This document shows, piece after piece, positions 11,401-23,095 of a DNA stretch of 64,000 bases. This stretch comes from Russula earlei (Eukaryota; Basidiomycota; Agaricomycetes; Russulales; Russulaceae). The stretch lies in contig JAGFNK010000031.1 of assembly GCA_025769875.1 (NCBI GenBank), forward strand, positions 124,001 to 188,000, given 5' to 3'. Within the stretch, counting starts at the first letter, position 1; the number at the start of each line of letters is the position of its first letter. Both the position numbers and the translations under genes were made by a program. A model generated the notes under the pieces. The model ran no database searches and was not told where the DNA came from. It was given only the letters and a program-made list of their open reading frames with translations.

Positions 11401-13767
11401 AAATAACAACTTATCTCAGTGGCAGAAGGCAGAACATCTGCCACTGACAAAGCCAAATTGTTGGTACTTTCCTTATTTGGAGCATGACAAGGTGCGGGAT
11501 CTGTCAACTGACGGCAACGGGCACCTCGTCTCCGAGACGAAACGAGCTCAGACAAACCCTAAACGTGGCGCTACGCGCTCAGGGCCGAAATCATCATCGG
11601 AAGAAGCGAGACAAACAATGTCGTCCTCCGCTGTGGTTCATTGGTGGTTCTTCAACGGGTGTGGGGAAGAGGGGCCCAACATTTATCCATAAGGGATTAC
11701 GTGTAGGCACTCGTTCGCGGCGCCCGCGGCACCACCACAGCTTACTAGTGACGATATAACGCAAGCCAACTGTGGGATAAAACCTGCTCGAAAAAATAAA
11801 GCAAACTCTCTCATTAGCGCTGTTTGGCTTAGCCAACATCTAATTCGACCCCCCGGAGCGCACAGTGGTCAATTCTCCGACCGCGTCCATCGGGGGCGTA
11901 GTGTTGGCAATGTTTGCAACTTGCAGCATTGATTGCCAAACATGAAGGGCACCGCGAAAAAGGAAAAGGACCAAAAAGATGATGTCGGTGCAGTCTTACG
12001 TTGTTCTCCCATCCATCTCCGGGTTCGAGAAAAGAGATCAGCGAGAGAAAGATGGGTTTCATCGTCGTCATGCTCCGCATCTGGTCATAGGCTCTTCTTT
12101 TGTTTTCTTTTCTTGACACCGATCGAATTCGTGGCTGGCAGAGAGATCCGAATGTCTACCTTCGTTGATTCCAGACTTGGAGACGAGAGAAAGAAATATG
12201 TAGTTGGTGTTACTGATCCTCCAGGTCCCCCCGTTATCCACGTCTCGTGGGCGTGGGCGATGGAGTCGGAGTTGCAGGCACAGGCCACCGAGCGGTTATC
12301 GAGGTCGAGGACGTCATGGTCATCAGGCCCGGCTTCTCATTTCTCCAGGTATGACGTCGAAGCTGCGGACAAGATGACGAAACGGCCTTGTCGGAAGAGG
12401 AATCCCACCCGGGTTTCTTCGTGGCGGAAGAACAAAGCTCATCGCCGGTCGGATGCTGACACTCGACGCTTCCTTCTTCCCGCATCACGCGACGTGTGGT
12501 TCGTCGATGCTCCGAGCCTCCTCCGGATTCCGAAGCGGTGCAAACACCAGGAAAGCAAAATACCGACCAGGAGATGGGCCCGTGGGAACTCGTGCGTGGG
12601 GGATCAGAGAAGCCCGGGAAGACATAACTTTTTGCCATCTGCTCCAAGCTTCTGCAATCGTCGTAGTCCACCACCGCACACCACCGTGTGACCGCGCGGC
12701 GCAGGGGGCAGCTGAGGCAGACCGCAAGTGTCTCCAAAAATTGGTCCGGGGACTCAGGCCAGGATCAGCGATCGTATGTGCCGGGGGGCCTGGCTGCGGC
12801 ACATTTGAGACAACAGAACGTGGACGGTCAGTTAGTATTGTTGGGCCGGGGTGGATTTAGAGGGCTTGTTCCTTAAAAAGACAACATGCACAGTCACGAC
12901 ATGAGAAAGCTGGGGACACGCTGAGTCCGAGAAGCCGGGGAAGAGCCACCTGTGAAACACTAGCAGGATGATGTTTCCTGTTGGATTTTTCAAGCGCCTG
13001 TCATCCTGACTGTACTCACATGTTGACACATCGCAAAAGACAAATCATCGTTCGTCAACGTAGTGCAGCACAGTATCAGACGACTAGGTAAGTAAAAAAA
13101 AAGTCATGAAATTGTTGTTTTTCTTCGTACCCAGCTCGTGATAGTGTAAATGATATGAAACGCAGGGAATATAAGAAAGGTAAGAACAAAGAACACCTCA
13201 GGGCGGGAGAAAAGACTGTTCACATACAACCGAAAATCTCTAAACCTGGTCGACGTGAAGGACTTCATGAACGACAAGTGAGCTGCCACAGCAAGCAGGC
13301 AACGAGATACACGGTTGGTCATGGCGATGAACAAGCAATGTAGACAAAAATGAATGATACACAGTTCTCCCAATGAGAGAGAGAAAGGAATGAATGGCTT
13401 TCACAGGAAGGAGGGTGGAGTATACGAGTCATGACGTGTATGGGGAAGGGGGTAATCCGACGACAGCGTGCTCAATCAATAGCACTTTAGTGAAGAAGGG
13501 GAGATGGGTAGAATGGAGAGTAGGGAAAAGCGGTAATGGATAGAGGCTTGGCTTGGCCTGTGGGCTTGGGGCCACCGACACGTTATGAAAGACTTGGTCG
13601 AGGAAGAAGTGTGCGATTGCGCGCAAGGAAGTGAGAAACGAGGTTGATACGAATGTGACTGACTTGATTGCGGGGTATAAAGAATTGATTGTATGTACCA
13701 ATTAACCGGAAACGACCAAGAGAAATGAACAGAGGGAGGGTACCGCGGTCAGCATTCATGCAACAGT
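8490..13767. other. Long gene-poor interval
   Basis: About 5.3 kb without a gene I can support. Composition turns AT-rich around 9,700-11,460, where a decayed transposon fragment lies. The part at 11,500-13,000 is GC-richer and has a 252-codon frame (11933-12691) without recognisable domains. 12,880-13,767 is probably 3' flank of the phosphatase gene. Several short open frames look accidental. Confidence 0.5.
10050..11000 (+). mobile_element. Decayed Mutator/FAR1-like transposon fragment
   Basis: Two conceptual fragments on the plus strand resemble the N-terminal zinc-binding region of fungal MULE/FAR1-type transposases. One is FAKFDTWCQKEEDKHIIKF near 10100-10165. The other, near 10795-10990, runs HPDHMHCYESKKMGCSFQI, then YPHTSIIFGHYDAKHDHKI, with a C-x-C-H-x-H arrangement. 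Intervening sequence is frameshifted and AT-rich. No terminal inverted repeats were identified. Family assignment is by recall and tentative. Confidence 0.35.
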
Positions 13768-15793
13768 CTACAGACCACCATCTAGTACTCCCCGTACATC
13801 GTCAGAGGCACTCAAGTCCGCAAGAAAAGGACACAAGTCAGTGAGCTCCGTGTCATGAGGGTCGTTGAACCAGGAAGAGACTGGAACAGCGTTATTCGGG
13901 TGGAAAATGTACGATGCTGGTGAGTTATCCAGGATGATCGTGTCAGCGATTGAGCGACCTAATTGCGATAGGTCCTGCAAAGTGTCATCATATAGCGTAT
14001 GCACAGGGGCCACAGCGCAATAAGTTACCTTGACATAATTCCCCTTGTGATTGTGGCAGCTTTCTCTGAACAATCTATGTGCGACGACGTGATGAACATC
14101 TAACTTGTCCAGGACGGGATCCGCATACTAGACATTCGGATGAGACAAGCACGCAAAAGATAGGAATGTGGATGGCAGACCTTGCTCAAGCTGGCAGTGA
14201 ATACGACGATCTCGAAAATCTCGCCCATTCTCTTCAAGAAATTGTCCACGCCTGGGCGCTTGATTACGTAGACATTGTGCCAGGTATGCTCGATCTCGAC
14301 AGGAACGACATAATCAGCTTGCTGGATGGACTAGTAGAAGGAAGGTTTGTTTGACACTGATATCGATCGGAGTCTGAAATGCGGCTCACTTTGAAGCTAC
14401 TATGCACCAAGGTCTCATCAAGATCGAGAACAAGGCATTTACGTCCAACATGGTGAGGAGATAATGGAGGCAAAAGGGGTCGTGGAATGCCATCCTTTTG
14501 GAACAGGTGAGATATGGTGAACCAGATAGACAACATGGCACTTACAGGCCCAATGGGTATCCCGGCCCCCCCGTTCACAATCAGCCTATCCTCATCATCC
14601 TCGGCCTCATCAATTCCCGGAACATCTTCCACCTCTTCTTCCTCGGTGAAACTCGTCCCGTCACTCTCATCTCCCGAAGACGACTCGTGGGCTTGCAGCG
14701 CACGGAGCTGTGTCACCTCCTCAGCTGTTGAGCCGGGAGGAACAACAGCGCTAGACGTGACGCCGCCTGTCTCTGACTCCGGAATGACCTGCGTTGGGGT
14801 GGGCGGGACAATAATATCCAAATCTCTATCGGACGAAAGGGTCGTGGGGGGCACTACGTGTAATGGCCTGGGACCTGCTTCGACTACAACGCCAGAAGCG
14901 GAAGGAGTAAGCTCATGGTTAGGATACGGTTGATCCGATGCAGAATCGTTGGTAACGGGTGTTTCTTGGACCGGGTGTGACGAGTCCTTCTCCGTATCAC
15001 GAGCGGATGGTTTCTCGCGCAGGGCACCAGCGGAAGAGTTGGGATCAGGGACTACCTCGTTGACGGCCTCGTTTAGGAGGCGCGAGGAACCCACACAAGG
15101 CACGAGGAAACGGAACAGGCGGGAAATGAAAGACACGCGGTATGAAGGAGGGGACTTTTGAACGTTGCGCTTGGCCGCGGATTTTGGGGAGGGAGGTTGT
15201 TCTGCCGCGGTGGACGAGTGGGCGCCTTCCGAGGCGGTCTGCGCGCCTTTCCGTGAGACACGAGTTTGATGTGTACCGGTGAGAGTCGTCGAAAGGGAGC
15301 CCTTATCTCTTTCCTTCTCCCGGTCAGGATCATCTGTCGGTTCGGAGACGGTAGGAGCAGGAATGGTAGAGCTATCGGGTAGTGACGCTACGGTGGACGA
15401 CGACGTCGCAAGTTGAGCTGAGCCCTGCTCACCTGGGACTTGAGAAGCAGACGCAACAGAGCCTCGCTGAGAACTCGTGCTGAGATTTGAAGTCGCAGTG
15501 TCGGGATGAGAGGGTCCATTCAGGCTGGCGTTTTGAGGGGAGGACGTAGCGAGGGACATGACGACGGGGAAGGTGGGAACGGAGGGCGTGGTGAAGGGAT
15601 TATCGACGGGTGGAGACGAGGGAGATTGGTTGGCTGTGTTGATCTGTGGAGGTGGGGTTGACTGAATTTCCACTTTTTTTTGCCGAGGTTTAGGAGAAGA
15701 TCGGGCAAAAGGGAAACGCTTTGAATGACGATTTTGAGATGGTGATTGTTGTAGTGACGGTGGCTGAGAAATGTCGTGGGACTGGGTAGCCAT
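13768..15793 (-). CDS. FCP1/SCP-type (NIF, Psr1-like) protein phosphatase
   Basis: HAD-superfamily Ser/Thr phosphatase of the Psr1/CTDSP family, which acts on phosphoserine in stress signalling or RNA polymerase II CTD regulation. The first ~420 residues are a low-complexity Ser/Pro-rich region. The catalytic domain begins [17 protein letters not shown], containing the DxDxT nucleophile motif. Later exons give [61 protein letters not shown] and [16 protein letters not shown] (the second Asp cluster). It ends after [19 protein letters not shown]. Introns lie near 14395-14328, 14204-14133 and 14028-13979. ATG 15793 ([10 protein letters not shown]) is chosen over the longer frame. It is divergent from the bZIP gene. 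Confidence 0.92.
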
Positions 15794-15892
15794 GGGAGAG
15801 AGAACGTGGGAGAGAAAGGGCGATGTAAAGGGAGAGAAGGGAGTAGAGAAGCGGCACTCGAGGCTGAGACCCAGGCAGAGGCAAAGACTGCA

Positions 15893-15925
<33 letters not shown>

Positions 15926-16453
15926 AGTCGGGTCGAGCGAGAGTCGAGACAACCACGCGGTCATTGGCGGCGGCGACACCCGCGAGCCACGCTACAGCCA
16001 TGCGCAGTTTACGTACCATTTTACCACGAATTATTTATTATAAATATTTTGTGTCTTATCAGGCGTCAAGATTTTCAAGGTCAGCCCGTCTTCCGTAAGC
16101 GGCTGACAAGCTTGAGCGCCGCGCCGAGCAATTCGGGCGACCCGTTCGTTCGGGTCTCGACGTGTGACAACTGTGTGTGATCGTGATGTTAGTCAGGACC
16201 GGGATATAGGGATTAAATGTACATAAGCAGCTGCCCCAACCCACCCGCAAAAGCAAACCAGCATCCCGAACGATCTCTGCGGGGCCAACGCAGCTTTTCA
16301 GACTGTAGGTTCCTATCAGCCCGCAAACGGGCTTGACGCGAGCAAAAATGCAACGCAAAGACAGCGGCAGACAGCGTGAGTACCGGCCGTTCCCGACGGG
16401 GGGATCTTACTAATACGCACCCCCGTTGGCTCACCAAATTTCCTTCCATCGAC
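15794..16453. promoter_or_regulatory. Divergent promoter region between phosphatase and bZIP genes
   Basis: The two genes are transcribed away from each other across 660 bp, so both promoters must lie here. The region holds a (GAC)8 microsatellite at 15901-15924 and an AT-rich stretch (TTATTTATTATAAATATTTT) around 16030-16050 that could contain core promoter elements. This is inferred from gene orientation. Confidence 0.5.
15901..15924. repeat. (GAC)8 trinucleotide microsatellite
   Basis: Eight perfect GAC units, with further imperfect units just upstream, in the probable 5' leader of the phosphatase gene. The transcribed strand would read GTC repeats. Confidence 0.9.
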
Positions 16454-17057
16454 ATGATGTTAGCTCAATCGCCTTACCATGCGCAATCATCTTCGACTAA
16501 TCCAAATGCCCAACCTCCGCAAAACCCTTCGTCTTCGGATCACTCGACGCCTCAACAGCAACAGCCACAACAACAACTGCAACAGCCACAGCAACAGGGT
16601 ACAACAATACAAACCATGCGTATCCGTCAGGACCCACCTTCGGTGACTCCATCCCAAACCCGGTCGCGTAAACGCAAGTCACCCCCAAGCGCAGACGCTC
16701 TTCAACCCGTTCCTCCTCCACCTCCTGCCGCTACCATGCAACACACCCTACCCCCTGCACATACATTGGTCCCTCCTCCACACCTGCCCGTTATTCCTTC
16801 CGGTTATCAGTACACCCCCGGAGATTACCCTCACGCAGGTCTCCCGCCGCCCCATTCGCTGGGCCCCCCGCCTCCGACTGACTCGGCCCAAGAACGTCCT
16901 CAGCCCTCTAACGGTACCTCGACCACAAATACAACGTCGATGGGAACAACCCGCACGCTCAGCCAGAGTAAACGTGCCGAGCAGAATCGCAAGGCACAGC
17001 GCGCATTCCGTGAACGTAGGGATCAGTGCGTTTCATCATTTCACTCTCACTACTCTC

Positions 17058-17088
<31 letters not shown>

Positions 17089-17376
17089 TCGCTGTTCCCG
17101 TGTCTGACATTATCGCTTCCACCGTGTAGACATGTAAAAGCCCTAGAATCGCGTTCGCAGCTACTAGATGCAGCACTCGCGTCAGCCGATGAGGCGAATC
17201 GGCGATGGGAGGAGTGCCGTGCGCTCGTTGACCAGCTGCGCATTGAGAATGCGGCGTTGCGTGCGGCCCTCAGTCAGGCCCAGATGGTCCCACCGCCACC
17301 GCCCGGCGGCAGTGAGGAGAATAGATCTGCCGGAGCACGGGAAGGGACGAAGGGTGCCGAGGAGCCGAAGGAGTAA
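16454..17376 (+). CDS. bZIP transcription factor (Yap1/Pap1-like basic region)
   Basis: Predicted DNA-binding regulator of the fungal AP-1-like class. The N-terminal half is low complexity: a Gln/Pro stretch encoded by CAA/CAG repeats (about 16550-16605), then Pro-rich segments. The basic region AEQNRKAQRAFRERRDQ carries the N-x2-AQ-x-AFR pattern of Pap1-type bZIPs. The exon ends at GATCA before GTGCGT; the second exon resumes HVKALESRSQLL and supplies a leucine zipper with further heptads (LVDQLRIENAALRAALSQ). Stop TAA at 17374. Length is about 280 residues. The intron (about 17028-17128) contains a T27 run, unusual for a basidiomycete intron. ATG 16454 (MMLAQSPY) is preferred; an in-frame ATG at 16376 would add 26 residues. 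I see no C-terminal cysteine-rich domain, so redox control as in Yap1 is not supported. Confidence 0.88.
17060..17086. repeat. T27 homopolymer in the bZIP intron
   Basis: Twenty-seven consecutive T on the coding strand inside the single bZIP intron, upstream of its branch site and acceptor. It is likely length-variable and prone to assembly error. Confidence 0.9.
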
Positions 17377-17940
17377 AGGGGAGGGGAAGGCTCTATCTGT
17401 GGCGGTAGTCGGGGAGTGCGGGGAGTGGAAGGCGGCGGAGGGCCAAGGCGGGCGATCTGCTCCCGGTCGGTGTGTATGATGCAATACGTGTGTGCGAGCA
17501 TGCATACAGTCCCGTTTCTTTCAAGTTCACTTTGACTAGTGGCAGCGACGTTGTCCGCTGCCTTCCCGACTACTAGCAGATATGTCATTGAGTTAGCTTT
17601 ACTGTTTATGCGCATGCAACGATGCGCCGTTGTGTAGCTTGTGTATCCTGTCTCTCTTTCTCTTCTCTTCTCTTTCCTTCTTTCTTCCTTGTCTGCCTTG
17701 GCAATTCACCATTTGTGTCTCATCGCGGTTCAGACCCGGGAAGCTCGGACAAAGTCTGGTTGGACCACTCAGTGTGCACTTGGCAGCTGGTCAAACGCCG
17801 GGCGAAACACTGTCGTTACCGCATGTAATCCGGCCGCCGCCCGTCCGCGCAAGTTACCCAAATCGAGATATGAGTGACTATTCATTAGTCATCATCCTCT
17901 ACTCTCAATCCTCCGCCACCCCACACGGAAACCATTCGGG

Positions 17941-19056
17941 ATGTCTGCCTCTCCTCCTGTACGCCCCCATCGCACAACCAAAGCCAATCCCGCGTTGACT
18001 CCCACGTCATTCAGTCACCAAAGGGCCATCCCGTCTAACCCCAAAACCCTCCTGCTCACCACCTACCTCGTCGCGTACAACGTCCTCTCCGCAGCGGGAT
18101 GGTTCCTCGTGCTCTACCGCACCCTAGCGCATCTCCTCTCCATCGCACATGCTCAGGCCCGCCCCCGCCGTCTCCCTCCTCGCAAGCCTCAGAAAGGCGA
18201 GCCCCCCGCTCTGGGTGCCCTCTTTCCTCCCAGCCCGTCTCGTTCCGTTCTACCTGCGCGCGTGCACCACGTACGATGCCGTGGGCGAGACGACCGCGCG
18301 CGTGCAGACCGTCGCCGTGCTCGAGATCTTACACGTCCTCCTCGGGCTCGTGCGCAGCCCGCTTCCGACCACCGCCGTGCAGGTCGCCAGCCGACTCTTC
18401 TCCGTCTGGGGCATCGCCGCCCGTTTCCCCTCCGTGAGTCCCCTCCGTTCCCGTCCCCGACAAAGAACTTAAATTAACGACCGTCTGTTTTTGTCGCTTT
18501 TTTGCATTCGCAATGTGTTCATCGCTTTCGTTTCTTATTTTTTAAAATCTCATGCACCCACAAAAAGGCGCAGCGTAGCCCGTTCTATGCCAGCATGGTG
18601 TTCTCGTGGGCCCTGACGGAGGTCATCCGCTACACGTTCTATGCCGCTTCGCTCGTCCGTTGGGAGCCCGCGCTGCTCCTTTGGGCGCGCTACTCCACGT
18701 TCTTTGTGCTGTACCCCACGGGCGCCGGTTCCGAGGCACTTGTCAACCTCGCGACCCTTCCCTTCTCCGTCGCGACCGGAGGGTCCTGGTTTTCTGCCCT
18801 GCCGCTGTCGCACTGGGACGCCTTCGCGCTCTTGCGCGGCCTGCTCTTTATTGCGTGGTGGCCAGGTGAAGCAACCGTCTCCTTTTCTATACACTTTTGC
18901 CTTTTATGGGTCTATTCGTTGTCTGCGTTTCCTTTACCCCCGATGCTCACGGGAACGTGCTACTCAGGTTTGTATCCGATGTATGCGCACATGATCAAGC
19001 AGCGCCGCAAAGTGTATGCAGGGCAGAAACTGGGCGCAAGGCCGAAGACGCACTAG
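17941..19056 (+). CDS. Very-long-chain 3-hydroxyacyl-CoA dehydratase (Phs1/HACD family)
   Basis: ER membrane enzyme catalysing the third step of very-long-chain fatty acid elongation. Visible family segments, in order: LLTTYLVAYNVLSAAGWFLV (TM1), TYDAVGETTARVQTVAVLE, LHVLLGLVRSPLPTTAVQVA, then after an intron at about 18434-18569 SMVFSWALTEVIRYTFYAA with the conserved TE-x-IRY motif, FVLYPTGAGSE, and after a further intron LYPMYAHMIKQRRKVYAGQK. The basic tail ending KLGARPKTH is a plausible ER-retention tail. Exon 1 (from 17941) and the TYDAVGE segment are in different frames. No GT-AG intron of the right phase lies between them, so a frame discontinuity exists somewhere in 18127-18200. Confidence 0.88.
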
Positions 19057-19237
19057 CTCGCCACCGTACTAGGGGCGTAAAGAATTAAGCTCGTGTGCGG
19101 ATCCAGTCGTCGGTGCGGTGGACGTAAAATCCAATTTTCTCCACGTGTCGAATATCACATAGCACGGCCACGGCTTAAGATTTGATACGAACGCGTAGCA
19201 GAAAATTCAACGGGCGCAAGAGCTAAAATCCCCACAA

Positions 19238-21330
19238 TCACTTATTGTTCACATCTGGCGAGAATCCTACTCTCGCTCCGTTCCCATAGTCATATATGGA
19301 ATACCCTGAATATTCGGGTAGCATTAGATTGGCAATTACACGGCCGACATTAGTCAGGATGATCAGGAACGCACAAGATTTGAGGAACTCATCGCCAATG
19401 ATAGCGAGGTCAGATGGCAGGCCGCTGTCCGCAGAGAGTATGCCCCCGACACAGTCCGAAGAGCTCGCGTTTACACGGCCTAGATGGAAATCACGGGGGT
19501 GGATCTCAAAGCGATGTCCGTCAAACGAGAGCTCGACGCGATGAGCAGAGTAACAAGGCACGCTCCAAAAACCTGTAAAAAAAACGGGAATCAGGGGGAG
19601 GGTGGTGCACGGCGGGGCAACTGACCACGCCCGTACTGGCTCGCGCGTTTGGAACCCGGGATGAGCGCGTAAATCTCTGACGCTAGGGCGTGCGGCACGT
19701 AGATCAATGACGTGCCCGTATCTATTGCCTGCAAATGACCGAAGAACCAAAAAAAAAAAAAGACAACGGATCAGCCCGAGCTCGACGGGCGCACGTGTGC
19801 ACAATTGAATGAAAAAAAAAAAAGGGACGTGGATGTGGTGATGGTGATGTCAGGCCGCGCTCGGAAACGTACCGCGGTCAGCTTAGCTGGCGCTTTGACG
19901 TCATTTACCCACACGCCGTCCATGTTGACGGTCCAGTAGGTCTAGGACAAAGGACGCTTGGGATGAGAGGGACTGAAAAAGCGTGAAGCATCTGCGCACG
20001 CACTTTCGATACGACGCGTAGCCACGTGACGGGACCCGTCGTGAAGTTGGAGTTGATACAGCCAAAGCACACCTGTTAGAAACTAGCCGCTCGAAACCCT
20101 GACAGATTCCATCGGACGACTGGCCAGATAAAGAAACGCACGGAAGACCCCCGTTTCTCGTGGCGCGAGAGGTGCACAGAGAAGAAAGGCGCGGCGAGTT
20201 TGCGCTCCTTGATCAAGCTTTCGAAGAACGTCGGCTGGTGGGACTGTGCGATGGTCCCGAATGCCATCCCGATGAGACCGTCGTTGGGCTGACTGGAAAA
20301 TTCATACGATTTGTCATTCACGGCCCCAAATCCTTGGTCTGCGACGCTCAGTCCGGCAATCGACACGGTGTCCGTCGCCACTTTGCCTGAGACTCTGCCC
20401 GTTCCCTTTCAATGTGTCAAAGTCGCCCCGGAAAACGAAAAGGAAAGATTTCAAGTCAAAAACCCTGTGAGGGAGGAACACAGAACAAGCGAAGCACAAA
20501 GGACACACGTAGGTGATAGAAAAGGCCTGGTTAGTCGGGCGATAGGTCGAACTACGAGACGCTTCAAAACGGCGACCAGGGCAGTTGCCACAATTCGTTG
20601 GCACCCAGAGGTCTGCCGAGCCCGTGTCGACGTCGACAGTGAGCCATTGCGCAGGTGTTCCGATACCAATCGGACCATAGTAGAGCACGTCGAGAGCACC
20701 AGAAATCTCGGCCTGCAGTGGCATCTGCCTCACCCCGGACGAACTCCTCTCAAAGGCGAACGAGGAAAATTTAGAACCGGCAGGACTGGATGATGGCGTC
20801 TCAGCCTGCGCATCTGTGCACTCTGTGTGATCGTGAGCGCCAGATCCAACGAGGCATGCTTCCTTTCCCTGTCCATCCTCATGGTCTGCATTCGGTGGTC
20901 GTGACGAGGAGACGGCAGACTCGGTGGAGGGCTCAGGGTCTCCGAGGTTGACAGAATAACGATCAGCCAGCTTGATAATGTCATCTGGGTTGAGGCCGAT
21001 CCCTGCCAAGTGCTCCCTCGCTCGCGCATATTTTAGGGGTATCGAGCGCGTTTCTCTCTTCTGCGGCGGAGGATCAGTGGACGCGTGTATGACACGAGGT
21101 GACAGAAAGGTAACGACCGCATAGCTTGAGTCAAAAATTCCAATAGACTCAGGGGCTCCGACGGAGGGTCCTGATAACGGTGAGCTTTTTCGTTCGATGA
21201 GTTGGCAGGGACGAGTACGCGTCGTATGAGGCATGCGTACCCATGGCCGATGCCCAAGTTATTTGCAGGGGATGCAGTGGCAAAGTCCAGTAAGCAACAG
21301 AAAGAGGATGGACTCGCAAGGTAACATCAT
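19238..21330 (-). CDS. A1-family (pepsin-like) aspartic protease, signal-peptide exon interrupted
   Basis: Secreted or vacuolar aspartic endopeptidase. The mature part shows both catalytic motifs: DVDTGSADLWVP, and AAIDTGTSLIYVP two exons later. Other typical blocks are YYGPIGIGTPAQWLTVDVD, GTGRVSGKVATDTVSIAGL, NDGLIGMAFGTIAQSHQPTF, TYWTVNMDGVWV, IIGDEFLKSWYSIYDYG and GARVGFSPDVNNK. At least six introns are needed. Before the catalytic domain lies a propeptide and a Ser/acidic low-complexity stretch. Upstream, ATG 21330 opens a 23-codon frame with a classic signal peptide (SILFLLLTGLCHC). It is in the same frame as the rest but closed by TAA at 21261-21259. I saw no convincing intron removing that codon, so the allele may be broken or the start may differ. 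Confidence 0.82.
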
Positions 21331-21779
21331 CGACAAGAGTAGATGGCCCGCCGGGACGTGGAGGGCATTTTTTATTTCTGCTGGATCTAAGCTCGGTGTT
21401 GCAGTTTGGACGAGATGTCCATCGGGACGGTTTCCAGATTCCCGTCGGGATTGTGATGGAGAAATGGACTAACGCAGGATGGAAGAAGGGACGTTTGCAG
21501 ATCAGTGTCAGCACACTTAGCAAAGGAGTTGACAATGATGACTTTAACCGGAGCCTCAGACCTTAATCGAAGCCCGAAGGATAGTCACTCTCGAATGGTC
21601 GAAAAATGTCCCCGCAGCCCATGAGATAAACACCAACGTCCGAGGAGGCTCTGGGCGGTCACGTGAACCGTTCATTACTTTGGGTGATTTTTGAAGTGAA
21701 AAAAACTTCTCTCTTTTCACACTTTACTGTCACAACAACACAAACTTCCTTTCTACATGCTGTGAGGGCAAACTCTATC

Positions 21780-22440
21780 TGATGATGCCTGCTGGATTAT
21801 CCTACACTATCTTTCCAGTCTGAGTCTTGATGATATCACTTATCACACTGGAATTCCTTATCATACCATAGAACACATCATGACCAATTCAAATGCATGG
21901 AACACTCAATTGCCCAGACTGTTTATTCCAACCATCAAACTGAATTCTTTCAATGCAGGAAGCACAAGTGAGTTCCCCACATTCTCTAGTTCTTTCTACA
22001 GTTCACATATCATTGGCAACTTTATGGCATACCCTAAGAAAGAGTGGCTTCATGATGAAGAAGGTCACCTCAAGCTCACAAATGCTGCTGACTTGCCACA
22101 GCTGAGCAAGAATGCCCTTGAGCACAATAAGACACTGCACCTTCAGTATCTGCATACCTTTGGTAACACCTACACTGCAGAGCAGGCAGTTTTTGTAGAT
22201 GAAAGTGCCTTTGATTGCCAGACTGACATTTGAGGGCAAGCATGGGCAATATCTGGGAAAGTGGCAATTAGGAAGAGCCTCTTCATTTGAGGAAAAAGTT
22301 GTGTCCTACAATCCAAATATACACTAGACTGCATTGTCCACTATGCAGGTATTCACTTCTCCAAACCCTCTTGCTTGATGGCATCATCTATAGCAAGCTG
22401 GTTGATGGCTCTTTCACATTTGAGGCCTGTTTTACCAACT
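21780..22440 (+). mobile_element. Decayed Tc1/mariner-like (DDE) transposase remnant
   Basis: The conceptual translation resembles fungal Tc1/mariner-type transposases. There is an N-terminal helix-turn-helix-like piece (LSSLSLDDITYHTGIPYHTI), then AYPKKEWLHDEEGHLKL and AVFVDESAFDCQT, where the Asp in VDES fits the first catalytic residue. A later out-of-frame piece reads LLDGIIYSKLVDGSFTFEA. Stops and frameshifts separate the parts, so it is non-functional. Ends are not defined. Confidence 0.6.
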
Positions 22441-22442
22441 AA

Positions 22443-22600
22443 GAATTTTTGAACTTGAACTTGAATTTCAGGATTTTCTGAGAGTGACTGGTGTGACCAG
22501 TGTGATATAAGTGACATGGCATATATGATAAACTAATAGGAATCTTTTTTAATATGAGTTGTTTTTTGCTTGTGATTTGCATATTTGCATATTCATGTAT
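22443..22600. repeat. Direct repeat copy 1 (pair with 22925-23095)
   Basis: About 155 bp, beginning near AAGAATTTTTGAACTTGAAC and containing GAGTGACTGGTGTGACCAGT and CATATATGATAAACTAATAG. It recurs almost exactly, in the same orientation, about 485 bp downstream. Confidence 0.75.
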
Positions 22601-22689
22601 TTATGATCGCACATAATGTGATGTGTAAGCCCTTTGTCAGTACCTTTGACTTCAGTGTCATCCCAGCTTTCTTATCCTGATCATCACCT

Positions 22690-22920
22690 CCCATGCAGAC
22701 CTGCTTGTCAAAATGCTCTGATTCCTCTGCAGAGGAAACCCATGTAGAAATCAAGGCAAAATGGACAACTGAGGAGGAAGTTGCTTTCTTAAACTTCCTC
22801 TTAGAGTACAAGGACCAAATAATGTCCAATGCTATGTTCAAGGATCATGTCTTCAACAAGGTGGCCAGTCAAATCAGGCCCCTTCATAAGAAGGGTGGGT
22901 TCAAAACTGGGAGTTTGTTA
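22690..22920 (+). mobile_element. PIF/Harbinger Myb/SANT-like protein fragment
   Basis: The plus-strand frame encodes KWTTEEEVAFLNFLLEYKDQ and continues as FKDHVFNKVASQIRP and KKGGFKTG. This is the Myb/SANT-like domain typical of the second protein of Harbinger-type transposons, truncated before its end. It lies between the two direct-repeat copies and points opposite to the transposase remnant that follows. Confidence 0.55.
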
Positions 22921-22924
22921 GGCC

Positions 22925-23095
22925 CATAATACCAACCAAGAATTCTTGAACTTCAAACTTGAACTTGAATTTTGGGATTTTCTGGGAGTGACTGGTGTGA
23001 CCAGTGTGATATAAGTGACATCGCATATATGATAAACTAATAGGATTTTTTTTAATATGAGTTTTTATTTGCTTGTGATTTGCATATTCGCATAT
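22925..23095. repeat. Direct repeat copy 2 (pair with 22443-22600)
   Basis: Same orientation and nearly identical to copy 1 through GAGTGACTGGTGTGACCAGT and the CATATATGATAAACTAATAG core, with a slightly longer CTTGAAC repeat at its left end and small indels in the T-rich part. Confidence 0.75.

Noticed and set aside
11933..12691. 252-codon plus-strand frame
   Set aside because: No recognisable domain, basic low-complexity composition, and overlapping long frames on the minus strand. No splice pattern or family-like block supports it.
12234..12802. Minus-strand frames of 105 and 167 codons
   Set aside because: They overlap each other and the plus-strand frame, with Ser/Pro/Arg-rich composition typical of GC-rich shadow frames.
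13429..13701. 90-codon minus-strand frame below the phosphatase gene
   Set aside because: It lies in the expected 3' untranslated region and shows no domain.
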